A DNA stretch of 64,000 nucleotides, from positions 1 through 64,000 of the forward strand of contig JSZA02000017.1 of NCBI GenBank assembly GCA_000785145.2, given 5' to 3'. Origin of the DNA: Candidatus Thiomargarita nelsonii. Lineage in GTDB: Bacteria > Pseudomonadota > Gammaproteobacteria > Beggiatoales > Beggiatoaceae. Each line of letters starts with the position of its first letter. Position 1 is the stretch's first letter. Shown piece after piece: positions 51,018 through 58,329 of this stretch. Made by a program: the position numbers and the translations under genes. Under the pieces are notes generated by a model, which saw nothing but the letters and a program-made list of their open reading frames with translations, was not told the origin of the DNA and ran no database searches.

Positions 51018-52697
51018 TCAAAACCAATCCCCAATTAAAATAAACGGCGCCCAATACCTCGCAATTAAAGAGGACGTTTTCTCACTCCCATCTCTGGGAA
51101 CGATGCCCTCCCTTGATTCTTTCAGACTCATAATTTCCCGCTGCGCCCCTTGTAAGGCATGAACTCTTGATTGTCCCGCTTTAAGTCGCTTATAAAACCC
51201 CTCCATCAATTTAGAAGTGAAGCGTTCATCAACCCGCCATAAAGTCGCCAGTACACTTTTGGCACCCGATTTGAAAGCGACACCCGCGAGCCCTAATGCC
51301 GCTTGCTCATCTCCTTTAGCAGTCTCACAAGCACCTAAAGTCAATAATTCTATTGGAGATTGACGCAATTCACCAATACTAAAAATATCTTCAAGACGAT
51401 CCATTGTCAATCTATCGTTCTGGTCCAATTTCGTGTTATAAGTGAGCAAAAAAGTGTCTTTTTGTTCTTTGCCGAAAGTCGCGTGCGTGTGTAAATGCAC
51501 AATCGTATTGGACGGTATCTTATACATCTCTTGTTTCAATTGACTAATCAAAAATTCTTCATCTTGTATCACTCGGTTGTGATCTGGGTAAAGCCTTTGT
51601 ATAGCCCTCAAAGCTTCTTGAGTTTTAGAAAGTTGAGAAAAATAGACACTCTTAGTTAAAGAGACTGCCTGAGACATACCAGCAAGGAGAATCCGAGGAT
51701 TTTTCCTAAGCGGAGTACCCACAGATTTTGTCAAACTGAGTCCCGGAATCGTCACAACGGCATAATGTTTATCAACAACAAACGCTTGACCATCAAACAG
51801 TGCCACCAAAGGAATAGTACGCAAGATACCATCTGGCACAAAAACCAGTACTTTTATGTTTTTTAACTGATTTTCTATGGGTTTCAGGAGTAACTGATAG
51901 AGCGCATTTCCATGCTGCTTAGCGGATTTACCGGGTGGATTTTCACGCGGCGGGTTTTCCAGTGCTCGGCGAAACGCCTCTACCTTTTCCTTAAAGTTCG
52001 AGATGTCCTCATTGACAGAACGCCACGGCGGCTTGATCCACTTGATCTTTTTATTGGGCGATATCAGTAACAATTCGACGGAGCGAGTGCCTGCCGCTTT
52101 CGGGAATAAAATCGGATAAAATATCGCCGTCTGCTTTCCTAAGTGATTTTCCACGCGATCAGCATTGCCTGTCACAAGACAGTCATCTTGGAAATAATTT
52201 TCCAATTCAGCTTGTTTAAAAAGTTCTACCGTCTCAACAACTTCTTTAAGAAGCCCTTGTCGCTTTTCCTTTTCATATCGCGTGAACAAAATATCGACAA
52301 GTCCATAATAAACTTGCTGGGACACCGTTTGAGAAGGCTTAATCCCCATTTTTCGCAACCTTTCCAAAGCTTGTTTAGCCTGCTGATAGGCATAACTCGC
52401 TTGTTCCCATTTTTCCTGAGATTTGAAAATTTTCCCTAACTGCCATTGCAAACGGTACAAAATCTCCAATACAAAATTGTCAGTGTGGAGACTTTTAGCT
52501 TGCGTAAAAAATATCGCTTGTCGGAGCCCCTTGATTGGATTAGCTGAGGAAAAAAGGGGACTGAGCTGTTGATCAATATTCTGACAGCCCTGAGAATAAA
52601 CCGTATCAATCAGCCTTTTGATCTGGGCGGATTCATCGGCAAGGGCGTTTTGAGTGCTTAAAAGCACTGTTAATATTAGTAATAATGATTGTCGCAT
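51018..52697 (-). CDS. Secreted CHAT-domain (caspase-like) protease
   Basis: 559 residues from ATG 52697, which opens the signal peptide (MRQSLLLILTVLLSTQNALA); an upstream ATG at 52754 would read through a palindrome. Residues about 20-200 are helical (TPR-like). The CHAT domain (about 290-555) has VLVFVPDGILRTIPLVALFDG, the His in IVHLHTHATFG, the Cys in LTLGACETAKGDEQAALGLAGVAF, then GAKSVLATLWRVDE and RAGQSRVHALQGAQREI-like helices, ending YWAPFILIGDWF. CHAT proteases act in bacterial death and secretion-linked pathways. It follows tpsB by 50 nt in the same direction, so export with or processing of TPS proteins is a plausible role (inference). Confidence 0.92.
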   Translation of the reverse strand: MRQSLLLILTVLLSTQNALADESAQIKRLIDTVYSQGCQNIDQQLSPLFSSANPIKGLRQAIFFTQAKSLHTDNFVLEILYRLQWQLGKIFKSQEKWEQASYAYQQAKQALERLRKMGIKPSQTVSQQVYYGLVDILFTRYEKEKRQGLLKEVVETVELFKQAELENYFQDDCLVTGNADRVENHLGKQTAIFYPILFPKAAGTRSVELLLISPNKKIKWIKPPWRSVNEDISNFKEKVEAFRRALENPPRENPPGKSAKQHGNALYQLLLKPIENQLKNIKVLVFVPDGILRTIPLVALFDGQAFVVDKHYAVVTIPGLSLTKSVGTPLRKNPRILLAGMSQAVSLTKSVYFSQLSKTQEALRAIQRLYPDHNRVIQDEEFLISQLKQEMYKIPSNTIVHLHTHATFGKEQKDTFLLTYNTKLDQNDRLTMDRLEDIFSIGELRQSPIELLTLGACETAKGDEQAALGLAGVAFKSGAKSVLATLWRVDERFTSKLMEGFYKRLKAGQSRVHALQGAQREIMSLKESREGIVPRDGSEKTSSLIARYWAPFILIGDWF

Positions 52698-52716
52698 TTT
52701 TTTAGAATTCCCATTG

Positions 52717-52741
52717 CTCGGAGTCCAAGATTTATCTTGGA
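52717..52741. repeat. GTCCAAG palindrome between tpsB and the CHAT gene
   Basis: AGTCCAAGATTTATCTTGGAC, between the TpsB stop and the CHAT ATG; in mRNA it would form a hairpin about 20 nt before the start. Confidence 0.85.
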
Positions 52742-52747
52742 CGCTTA

Positions 52748-54487
52748 TTACCACAAATTCACATAAATTTCAAAATGAAACCCCTCATCCTGTAAATCAT
52801 GATCAGGCTGACTGATATTTCTGAGTGCCTTCGCCCAATAGAATTGGGTGTGGACCTTTTTGAGAGGGGACCAACGCATCCCAATACCAACGCTAGATAT
52901 ATCCTTGGGCTCGGGCGTTGAACGGTCTTTATTCTCTCCTCTACCATAATCAACAAAAGGGACAAGATGTATTTTGCCCTGCTCCGTCTCATCGAAACTC
53001 AGATGACCAATAGGAATATGCCATTCCAGAGAAGCGGACACTCCATTGTCTCGTATCAATTGACTTTCCCGATAACCACGGACAGAGGCGTGCCCGCCAA
53101 TGGCAAATTTCTCTAGCGATAATAACTCTTTATTGGCCAATTGAATATTAGTACGGAACAATAAACGACTCTCCCATAAACGTGGAAAACTCGATCTCAT
53201 CCACGAGAATTGCTTAAAGCTGCCAAACCATTGAAATTGACCCAACCACGTCAGAAAGTGATTGTCGATGAGCGTTTTATCAATCGTTGTAGAGCCTAAA
53301 GCGTCGGTACCGAAACTAAAAGTATTATAAAACGCCAACACATTATACTGACCACGACTTAGCCATTCTGAAGAAAAGCGTATGACACCATATTCCATTT
53401 CCCCCTCAATGGAGCCGCGTGAAAATGGAAAGGGTTCATCCTCTAAGAATGTTGTATTACTGCGCCGTTCCAGTTTCAAAGCCAGCGCAAATTCCTGATA
53501 GGATTGTGGATTGGGATCAGGTGGCGGATAACTTTTATAAAAAGGGTGACGCAAAGAAATTGACCATCTTTCAGAATCGCTTTTGACACCAAGCTCATTA
53601 AAAGGCTCAGTCACGACTTCAGAATCGCTTTTGTCAAAATCCAGCGATAATGTCGTATCATATCTCATCAACGGCAACGGGACACTATAATTCAACGCAT
53701 AATCGTTTAAGCCTTTCGTCAAACCATAGCGAAAATAAAAGGCATCGCCCCAACCTAATGGCAGATTGCGGTAATTCAATTCAACCGCCCCCCGATAAGC
53801 GCCAACGCTAGGCGTGCGGTAATTATTAAATCTAAAGCCGATCTGAAGAGAATCCGCCTCTCTCACCTTGACTTTAAGTATCCCATCGCCGGGTTTATCG
53901 CCGGGGGCAACATTGCCAACGATTTGTTTAAATAATGGATTTTGTTGCATAATTTGCAAACGCTCTTGCAAAGTTTTCATATTCAGGATATTTTGCTCAT
54001 CCTCTTTAAACTTTAAACGCCGTTTAATATAACCACTGGACAAGCGCAATTGATCCTCATTCTCTATCACAACATCTGTTAACCTGCCCTCAATAATGCG
54101 TATGACAATCACCCCCTCCTTGACTTCTTGATCGGGAATAATGGCACCCGAATTAATGTAGTGATTTTCGATATAAAAACGACTGATAGAAATTTTAAAG
54201 GCTTGGATTTGTTCAGCCGTCATATAGCAATTAACACTGACAATCGGTTGAGCCCTTTGACTCAATGTGATCTGACAATCTTCAGACAGTTTACCAGCCA
54301 GTTGCTGTTTCAAATGACTTTCCAGCGCAGTCAACCTTGTCGGATGGAGCCCATCCAGTATCAATTGACGAACATACAATCCACTTTGAGCGGATAACGG
54401 CTCATCGTTGGCAGCTAATAAAGGATGAATGCCCCCCAGCAAAGCAACAATTAACCAATAAGATTTAAATTTTACATTAACAATCAT
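52748..54487 (-). CDS. TpsB outer-membrane transporter (ShlB/FhaC family)
   Basis: 579 residues. The signal peptide is YWLIVALLGGIHPLLAA. POTRA-type regions cover about 35-200, including FYIENHYINSGAIIPDQEVKEGVIVIRIIEGRL. The C-terminal 16-stranded barrel (about 205-579) has FRFNNYRTPSVGAYRG, the conserved GGHASVRGYRE of loop 6 and the final strand FHFEIYVNLW ending in an aromatic residue. It secretes TpsA proteins across the outer membrane, and the exoprotein at 44572 is the natural substrate. Confidence 0.95.
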   Translation of the reverse strand: MIVNVKFKSYWLIVALLGGIHPLLAANDEPLSAQSGLYVRQLILDGLHPTRLTALESHLKQQLAGKLSEDCQITLSQRAQPIVSVNCYMTAEQIQAFKISISRFYIENHYINSGAIIPDQEVKEGVIVIRIIEGRLTDVVIENEDQLRLSSGYIKRRLKFKEDEQNILNMKTLQERLQIMQQNPLFKQIVGNVAPGDKPGDGILKVKVREADSLQIGFRFNNYRTPSVGAYRGAVELNYRNLPLGWGDAFYFRYGLTKGLNDYALNYSVPLPLMRYDTTLSLDFDKSDSEVVTEPFNELGVKSDSERWSISLRHPFYKSYPPPDPNPQSYQEFALALKLERRSNTTFLEDEPFPFSRGSIEGEMEYGVIRFSSEWLSRGQYNVLAFYNTFSFGTDALGSTTIDKTLIDNHFLTWLGQFQWFGSFKQFSWMRSSFPRLWESRLLFRTNIQLANKELLSLEKFAIGGHASVRGYRESQLIRDNGVSASLEWHIPIGHLSFDETEQGKIHLVPFVDYGRGENKDRSTPEPKDISSVGIGMRWSPLKKVHTQFYWAKALRNISQPDHDLQDEGFHFEIYVNLW

Positions 54488-54513
54488 AATGATGACTCGC
54501 TGTTTGATAGACT

Positions 54514-55584
54514 TTACCTCTTAAAGTAAAAATCGCCTACAATAGAACTATGCTCCCAAGGGGTTTGTGAGCCGTTTGATTTTTCATGCACCTTCCGACG
54601 GACCTGCTTAAATACATCTTCTATTTTCTGTCCGGGAACGCTGATAGCTTTTATCAATTCACCCGTATAAAGCCCGTTTTGACCTTTACCATCCGCAGCG
54701 ACAGAACCGGGTGCCGTCGCAAACGCCATAAATGTACCATAAGGGGCGTCAATTTTTGCCAATCCTCTGCTGTTTGTCATTGAACTGAAAAAACTTCTCG
54801 TCTTTGAAAACGGATTGTTACGACAAGCATCTAATATGATGATATTCATTCTATTGCCAGCAGATTTCATTTCGCTCATCACTCTGGCTAATCTGACCGA
54901 TTTAGACTCCACATATGGATCTTTCTGAATATTGACATCGACCGGTATCAAGTAGTTCTCTCCTTTTACCTCCATAGCGTGTCCGGCATAATAAAATAAA
55001 CCCACACCGCCGCTTGCGCTGACTTTTTCGCAAAAACGCTTGATAACTTGTATCATCTTATTTTTGCTAAGCTCGCTTTCAAACAAAACCTCAAAACCTA
55101 AATTTCGCAATGCATTCTTCATTGCCTCTGCATCATTCACCGGGTTGCGAAGCGGGGCACTGGTATATTGACTATTACCAATGACTAAAGCAATGCGTTT
55201 TTCTTTGTAGATAATATACTTACCATTTTCCCACCTGCCCACTTGTTTCGTACCATCAACCTCATACAAAGTGCCTTGCCCGTGCCGTTTGCCATTTTTC
55301 CAATTTCCCTTATATTTCTTATAAGCTTGGGGGTGATTTGTCCAAGTAAAAGAACCTTGTCCATGACGTTGGCCGTTTTTATAACTACCTACATATCGGG
55401 CACCATCCGACCAAGTTTCTTTGCCCAGCCCGTGCTTTTTGCCATTTTTCCAATAACCATCATAGACAGCGCGATGTTTCCAAACTTTGACACCATAGCC
55501 ATTCTCGCAATTTCCAAGCTCGCATTCGCCCGCTTGCACAAAATGGCTAAGGATAAGCATACAGATAAAGATCATCTTTTTCAT
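54514..55584 (-). CDS. Secreted MORN-repeat caspase-like protease
   Basis: 356 residues from ATG 55584 (signal peptide MKKMIFICMLILSHFVQA); earlier in-frame codons are palindrome. Residues about 30-120 hold four MORN-like repeats (YDGYWKNGKKHGLGKETWSDGARYVG, split here; HGQGSFTW; HGQGTLYEVDG), which bind lipids or proteins. The C14 domain covers about 130-350: IALVIGNSQY, H202 in YYAGHAMEV, C254 in LDACRNNPF, then GTFMAFATAPGSVA. It resembles the caspase half of the protein at 10895 but has MORN repeats in place of the FGE domain. It lies 26 nt upstream of tpsB in the same direction. Confidence 0.92.
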   Translation of the reverse strand: MKKMIFICMLILSHFVQAGECELGNCENGYGVKVWKHRAVYDGYWKNGKKHGLGKETWSDGARYVGSYKNGQRHGQGSFTWTNHPQAYKKYKGNWKNGKRHGQGTLYEVDGTKQVGRWENGKYIIYKEKRIALVIGNSQYTSAPLRNPVNDAEAMKNALRNLGFEVLFESELSKNKMIQVIKRFCEKVSASGGVGLFYYAGHAMEVKGENYLIPVDVNIQKDPYVESKSVRLARVMSEMKSAGNRMNIIILDACRNNPFSKTRSFFSSMTNSRGLAKIDAPYGTFMAFATAPGSVAADGKGQNGLYTGELIKAISVPGQKIEDVFKQVRRKVHEKSNGSQTPWEHSSIVGDFYFKR

Positions 55585-55592
55585 GTTATGAC

Positions 55593-55625
55593 TCCCGCGC
55601 CCAAGATAAATCTTGGACTCCAAAA
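55593..55625. repeat. Palindrome between Sel1-PEGA and MORN-caspase genes
   Basis: CCCAAGATAAATCTTGGACTCC directly after the Sel1-PEGA stop and 9 nt before the MORN-caspase ATG. Confidence 0.85.
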
Positions 55626-56351
55626 TTATTTTTTATCCAATATGATTTCAATAAACAAATCAGCCTTTTTGATTTTTACCCACATTCTTTTTGAAACATA
55701 ACCGGGGCATGTCACATAAATGTCATAGTTACCGGGTTTTAGGGCAATGCCGGGCCTATATTTGGGTTTGATGTTCATTATCCTAATTCTGCTATTCACC
55801 GGTTTAGCATTGACAGTCAGGCGACCATCAAGCGGTGGGGGAGATAATTTATCGCGGGCTGCAATCGCTGCCTTATGTCCCTGTGCGCCTGCCAACGAAA
55901 AAAAATGATAAGCCCGCGCCGTATTCTGCGCGACGCCTTTGCCCTCATAATACATCGCCCCAAGGAGATATTGTGCATCAGCAAGCCCTTGTTCGGCTGA
56001 TTTCTGAATCCAGCGGTAGGCTTGAGCAAAATTTTTCTCCACCAAATAAATGGCACCTAGCAAACTTTGAGCATCAGCATGTCCTTGAGCCGCCGCTTTT
56101 TTTAACCAATGTATCGCTTTATCTGTATCACGGGAGACACCTCTGCCTATCAGATACATTGAGCCAAGTAAGCTTTGAGCATCAGCCTGCCCTTGCACCG
56201 CCGCTTTCTCAAGCCACGGTGCCGCTTGGGTAAATTCTTTGTTGTCATAATGGATTTTCGCTTGTGCGAAGGCATTTTCAGCCTCGACGGCTAGAAGAGG
56301 CGATACCCACGCCAACACTAGCAAAAAAAGCACTTTACTCAACATTTGCAT
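55626..56351 (-). CDS. Sel1-repeat protein with C-terminal PEGA-like domain
   Basis: 241 residues from ATG 56351 (MQMLSKVLFLLVLAWVSPLLAVEA signal peptide, split here at 20 for length: MQMLSKVLFLLVLAWVSPLL). Four Sel1 repeats (about 25-165) have AAVQGQADAQSLLGSMYLIG-type units; two are nearly identical. The C-terminal 65 residues (RLTVNAKPVNSRIRIMNIKP to FIEIILDKK) form a PEGA-like beta sandwich with GNYDIYVTCPGYVSKRMWV. PEGA domains often decorate surface proteins. A 3' remnant of a second copy lies at 57149. Confidence 0.88.
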   Translation of the reverse strand: MQMLSKVLFLLVLAWVSPLLAVEAENAFAQAKIHYDNKEFTQAAPWLEKAAVQGQADAQSLLGSMYLIGRGVSRDTDKAIHWLKKAAAQGHADAQSLLGAIYLVEKNFAQAYRWIQKSAEQGLADAQYLLGAMYYEGKGVAQNTARAYHFFSLAGAQGHKAAIAARDKLSPPPLDGRLTVNAKPVNSRIRIMNIKPKYRPGIALKPGNYDIYVTCPGYVSKRMWVKIKKADLFIEIILDKK

Positions 56352-56379
56352 TTTTCCTGTATAGTATATCAGTTTAAAG

Positions 56380-56426
56380 GAGTCCAAGATTTATCTTGGA
56401 CGTCCAAGATAAATCTTGGACTCCTA
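56380..56426. repeat. Two adjacent GTCCAAG palindromes
   Basis: GGAGTCCAAGATTTATCTTGG and CCAAGATAAATCTTGGACTCC placed back to back, between the Sel1-PEGA promoter side and the lipoprotein stop. Confidence 0.92.
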
Positions 56427-56433
56427 GCCAACT

Positions 56434-56937
56434 CTAGTGGATGCAAACGGGTTTATCGGGACTGCTCTTGTCAACAAAGACTATCTTCGTGACCAAATTA
56501 TCGTCGCGCTGATAACAAAATCTCGCATTGTAGTTGTTGGCAGAAGCGTATTTTTCTTCTGTGTCTGAAAAAAACCACCCAAAAACGGAAAACGGAAACA
56601 ATTCAATGTTTGCCGAAGTCATATCAGCCGCTATGGGTTCGTAATCAACCATTCCACCTTGATCCTTAACGGCTGCAATCCATCTCTGCAATTGCGATGG
56701 CATTTCATCTTCAGGCTCGATACTTTTCGGTAGCACGACGGTTACGGTTTCACCAGACTGCATGGCAGTTGATAGTTGTTTATCAAAAGAAGATTCCTCT
56801 GTAAAGGTGAGTTCTTTTGGCATTGATTGAGCTAAGACGGCTGATTTTTCATAAGCCTGTGGCTTGAAGTTGTTAGGAGCACCACATGCACTGAGTAATG
56901 TCAAAAACATAAAAACTAACAAGAGATTTTTCATCAT
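56434..56937 (-). CDS. Small lipoprotein of unknown function
   Basis: 167 residues. The signal sequence NLLLVFMFLTLLSAC has a clear lipobox LSAC (C18), so it is a lipoprotein; the following GAPNN has no Asp at +2, which predicts outer-membrane sorting. The mature part has TVVLPKSIEPEDEMPSQLQRWI and ends in NYNARFCYQRDDNLVTKIVFVD, with two cysteines that could pair. No family recognised. Confidence 0.75.
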   Translation of the reverse strand: MMKNLLLVFMFLTLLSACGAPNNFKPQAYEKSAVLAQSMPKELTFTEESSFDKQLSTAMQSGETVTVVLPKSIEPEDEMPSQLQRWIAAVKDQGGMVDYEPIAADMTSANIELFPFSVFGWFFSDTEEKYASANNYNARFCYQRDDNLVTKIVFVDKSSPDKPVCIH

Positions 56938-57119
56938 ATTTCTCCTTTGATTAAAAACCTAAAAAAGTCCATTCGCATCATAGCCAAAATTAAGCAAATT
57001 TTCAACCTATCGTGAGTACAACCAATGCCAGACAACGAATAAAAAAACACTGACTCAAGTAGTTGTATTCGGAGCCCAAGATTTTCCTCGTTCCCACACT
57101 CTGCGCTCATCGAGCCGAC

Positions 57120-57148
57120 ACGTCCAAGATAAATCTTGGACTCCAAAA
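57120..57148. repeat. GTCCAAG palindrome
   Basis: CCAAGATAAATCTTGGACTCC next to the PEGA remnant. The same palindrome abuts the 3' end of the intact Sel1-PEGA gene at 55600, so gene end and palindrome were duplicated together. Confidence 0.85.
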
Positions 57149-57239
57149 TTATTTTTTTTCCAATATAACTTCAATAGACAAATCAGTCTCTTTGATTTCT
57201 ATCCACATTCTTTTTGAAACATAACCGGGGCATGTCACA
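57149..57239 (-). pseudogene. 3' remnant of a second Sel1-PEGA gene
   Basis: Encodes only VTCPGYVSKRMWIEIKETDL and the closing strand SIEVILEKK with stop, closely matching the last 30 codons of the gene at 55626. Upstream it runs directly into the stop codon of the M23 gene. The rest of the copy is gone. Confidence 0.85.
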
Positions 57240-57815
57240 TCAATGCTTAAAATTTCTATGGGCATCAATAAATTCTGATGGTTCTAACCAGCCCTCGGTG
57301 TTTAAGCTATATCCAGGACCCGTTGTGGGAATCTTTTCATCACAGCGCAATTCAAAATGGAGATGAGCCAGCTTCGTTCCGCTGTTGCCAATTGTTCCAA
57401 TTTGTTGTCCACGAGTTACCTTGTCTCCCTTTGAAACCCAAATAGAATTAAGGTGGGCATACTGCGATTCTACGATTCCACCACATTCATTTGTCGGAAG
57501 TTTGTGGTGAAGAGTGATGATGTTGCCCCATCCTCGCCCATAAAAGCCGGCATCAGAAACGATGCCATTTGATACCGCATAAACTGGATCTCCTTTATCG
57601 GTATTACCGCCTCCTTCGCCGTTCCAGTCTTCACCCAAATGATAGTTGACTCCAAAATCTTGTGCATTGTAATAGCCATCTCCATCATTTGCTGGCGTGA
57701 CAATATATTTTTTTCCAACTGGGTAATCAAAGCCATCTGAAACATCGGCAAATGATTCCGTTGTCAGTATTGCCATAACAATGGTAAAGATCTCACGATA
57801 CCGTGCTTGTTTCAT
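57240..57815 (-). CDS. Secreted M23-family (LytM) peptidoglycan peptidase
   Basis: 191 residues from ATG 57815, chosen because GGAG lies 7 nt upstream; four more codons upstream start with TTG. The signal peptide is YREIFTIVMAILTTESFA. Zinc ligands are in YHLGEDWNG (HxxxD) and AHLHFELRC (HxH), with the G...V.AVSNGIVSDAG lysozyme-like groove between. It cleaves peptide cross-links in murein. The stop codon touches the PEGA remnant, so the original 3' neighbour was replaced. Confidence 0.92.
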   Translation of the reverse strand: MKQARYREIFTIVMAILTTESFADVSDGFDYPVGKKYIVTPANDGDGYYNAQDFGVNYHLGEDWNGEGGGNTDKGDPVYAVSNGIVSDAGFYGRGWGNIITLHHKLPTNECGGIVESQYAHLNSIWVSKGDKVTRGQQIGTIGNSGTKLAHLHFELRCDEKIPTTGPGYSLNTEGWLEPSEFIDAHRNFKH

Positions 57816-58329
57816 CAAAGTCTCCAAGAATATTGATATGATGTGTATTTTAACATTATAGAATTCCTATTTTTTTAAGATTGAAATAAATTGTCGCATT
57901 TCTTACAAAAAATCTATTTTTAATTTGTATTATTTACGACTATTTTATAGATATAAAAATAAATTTATGATAAAAAATACTTTAAATTTAACAAGATATA
58001 AATATTATCGCGCTCAAATATAATTGGTATATTATTTGCTCTATAACCTTAAAATGGCGCATTTTTCCTCGTTCCTCGTTCCCACGCAGAGCGCACTCTC
58101 TTATACTGTAGGGGCAATCCTTTATGGTTGCCCAAATAATTGATTTAATTGCTTTAATCATTAAAGGTGCCAAAGGGCAACCACTAGGGTGTTGCCCCTA
58201 CAAACCGTCGTATTCGGTAGGGGCAATCCTTTATGGTTGCCCTTGTGTATAAGAGAGTGCGCTTCGCTAAGGGAACGAGGATTAGAGGCTGAGTAGCTAC
58301 ATATTTTTTAAGGTTAAAGGAGTTCTTAA
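57816..58329. other. A+T-rich region with GGGCAACC hairpins before nirB
   Basis: 57830-58050 is very A+T-rich without a gene. 58065-58095 is a truncated REP-like unit. 58107-58245 has three TAGGGGCAATCC...GGTTGCCC half-hairpins, one as GGGCAACCACTAGGGTGTTGCCC. 58245-58285 is another REP fragment (GTATAAGAGAGTGCGC). AAAGGAG at 58314 serves nirB. No FNR- or NarL-type site could be named with confidence. Confidence 0.6.
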
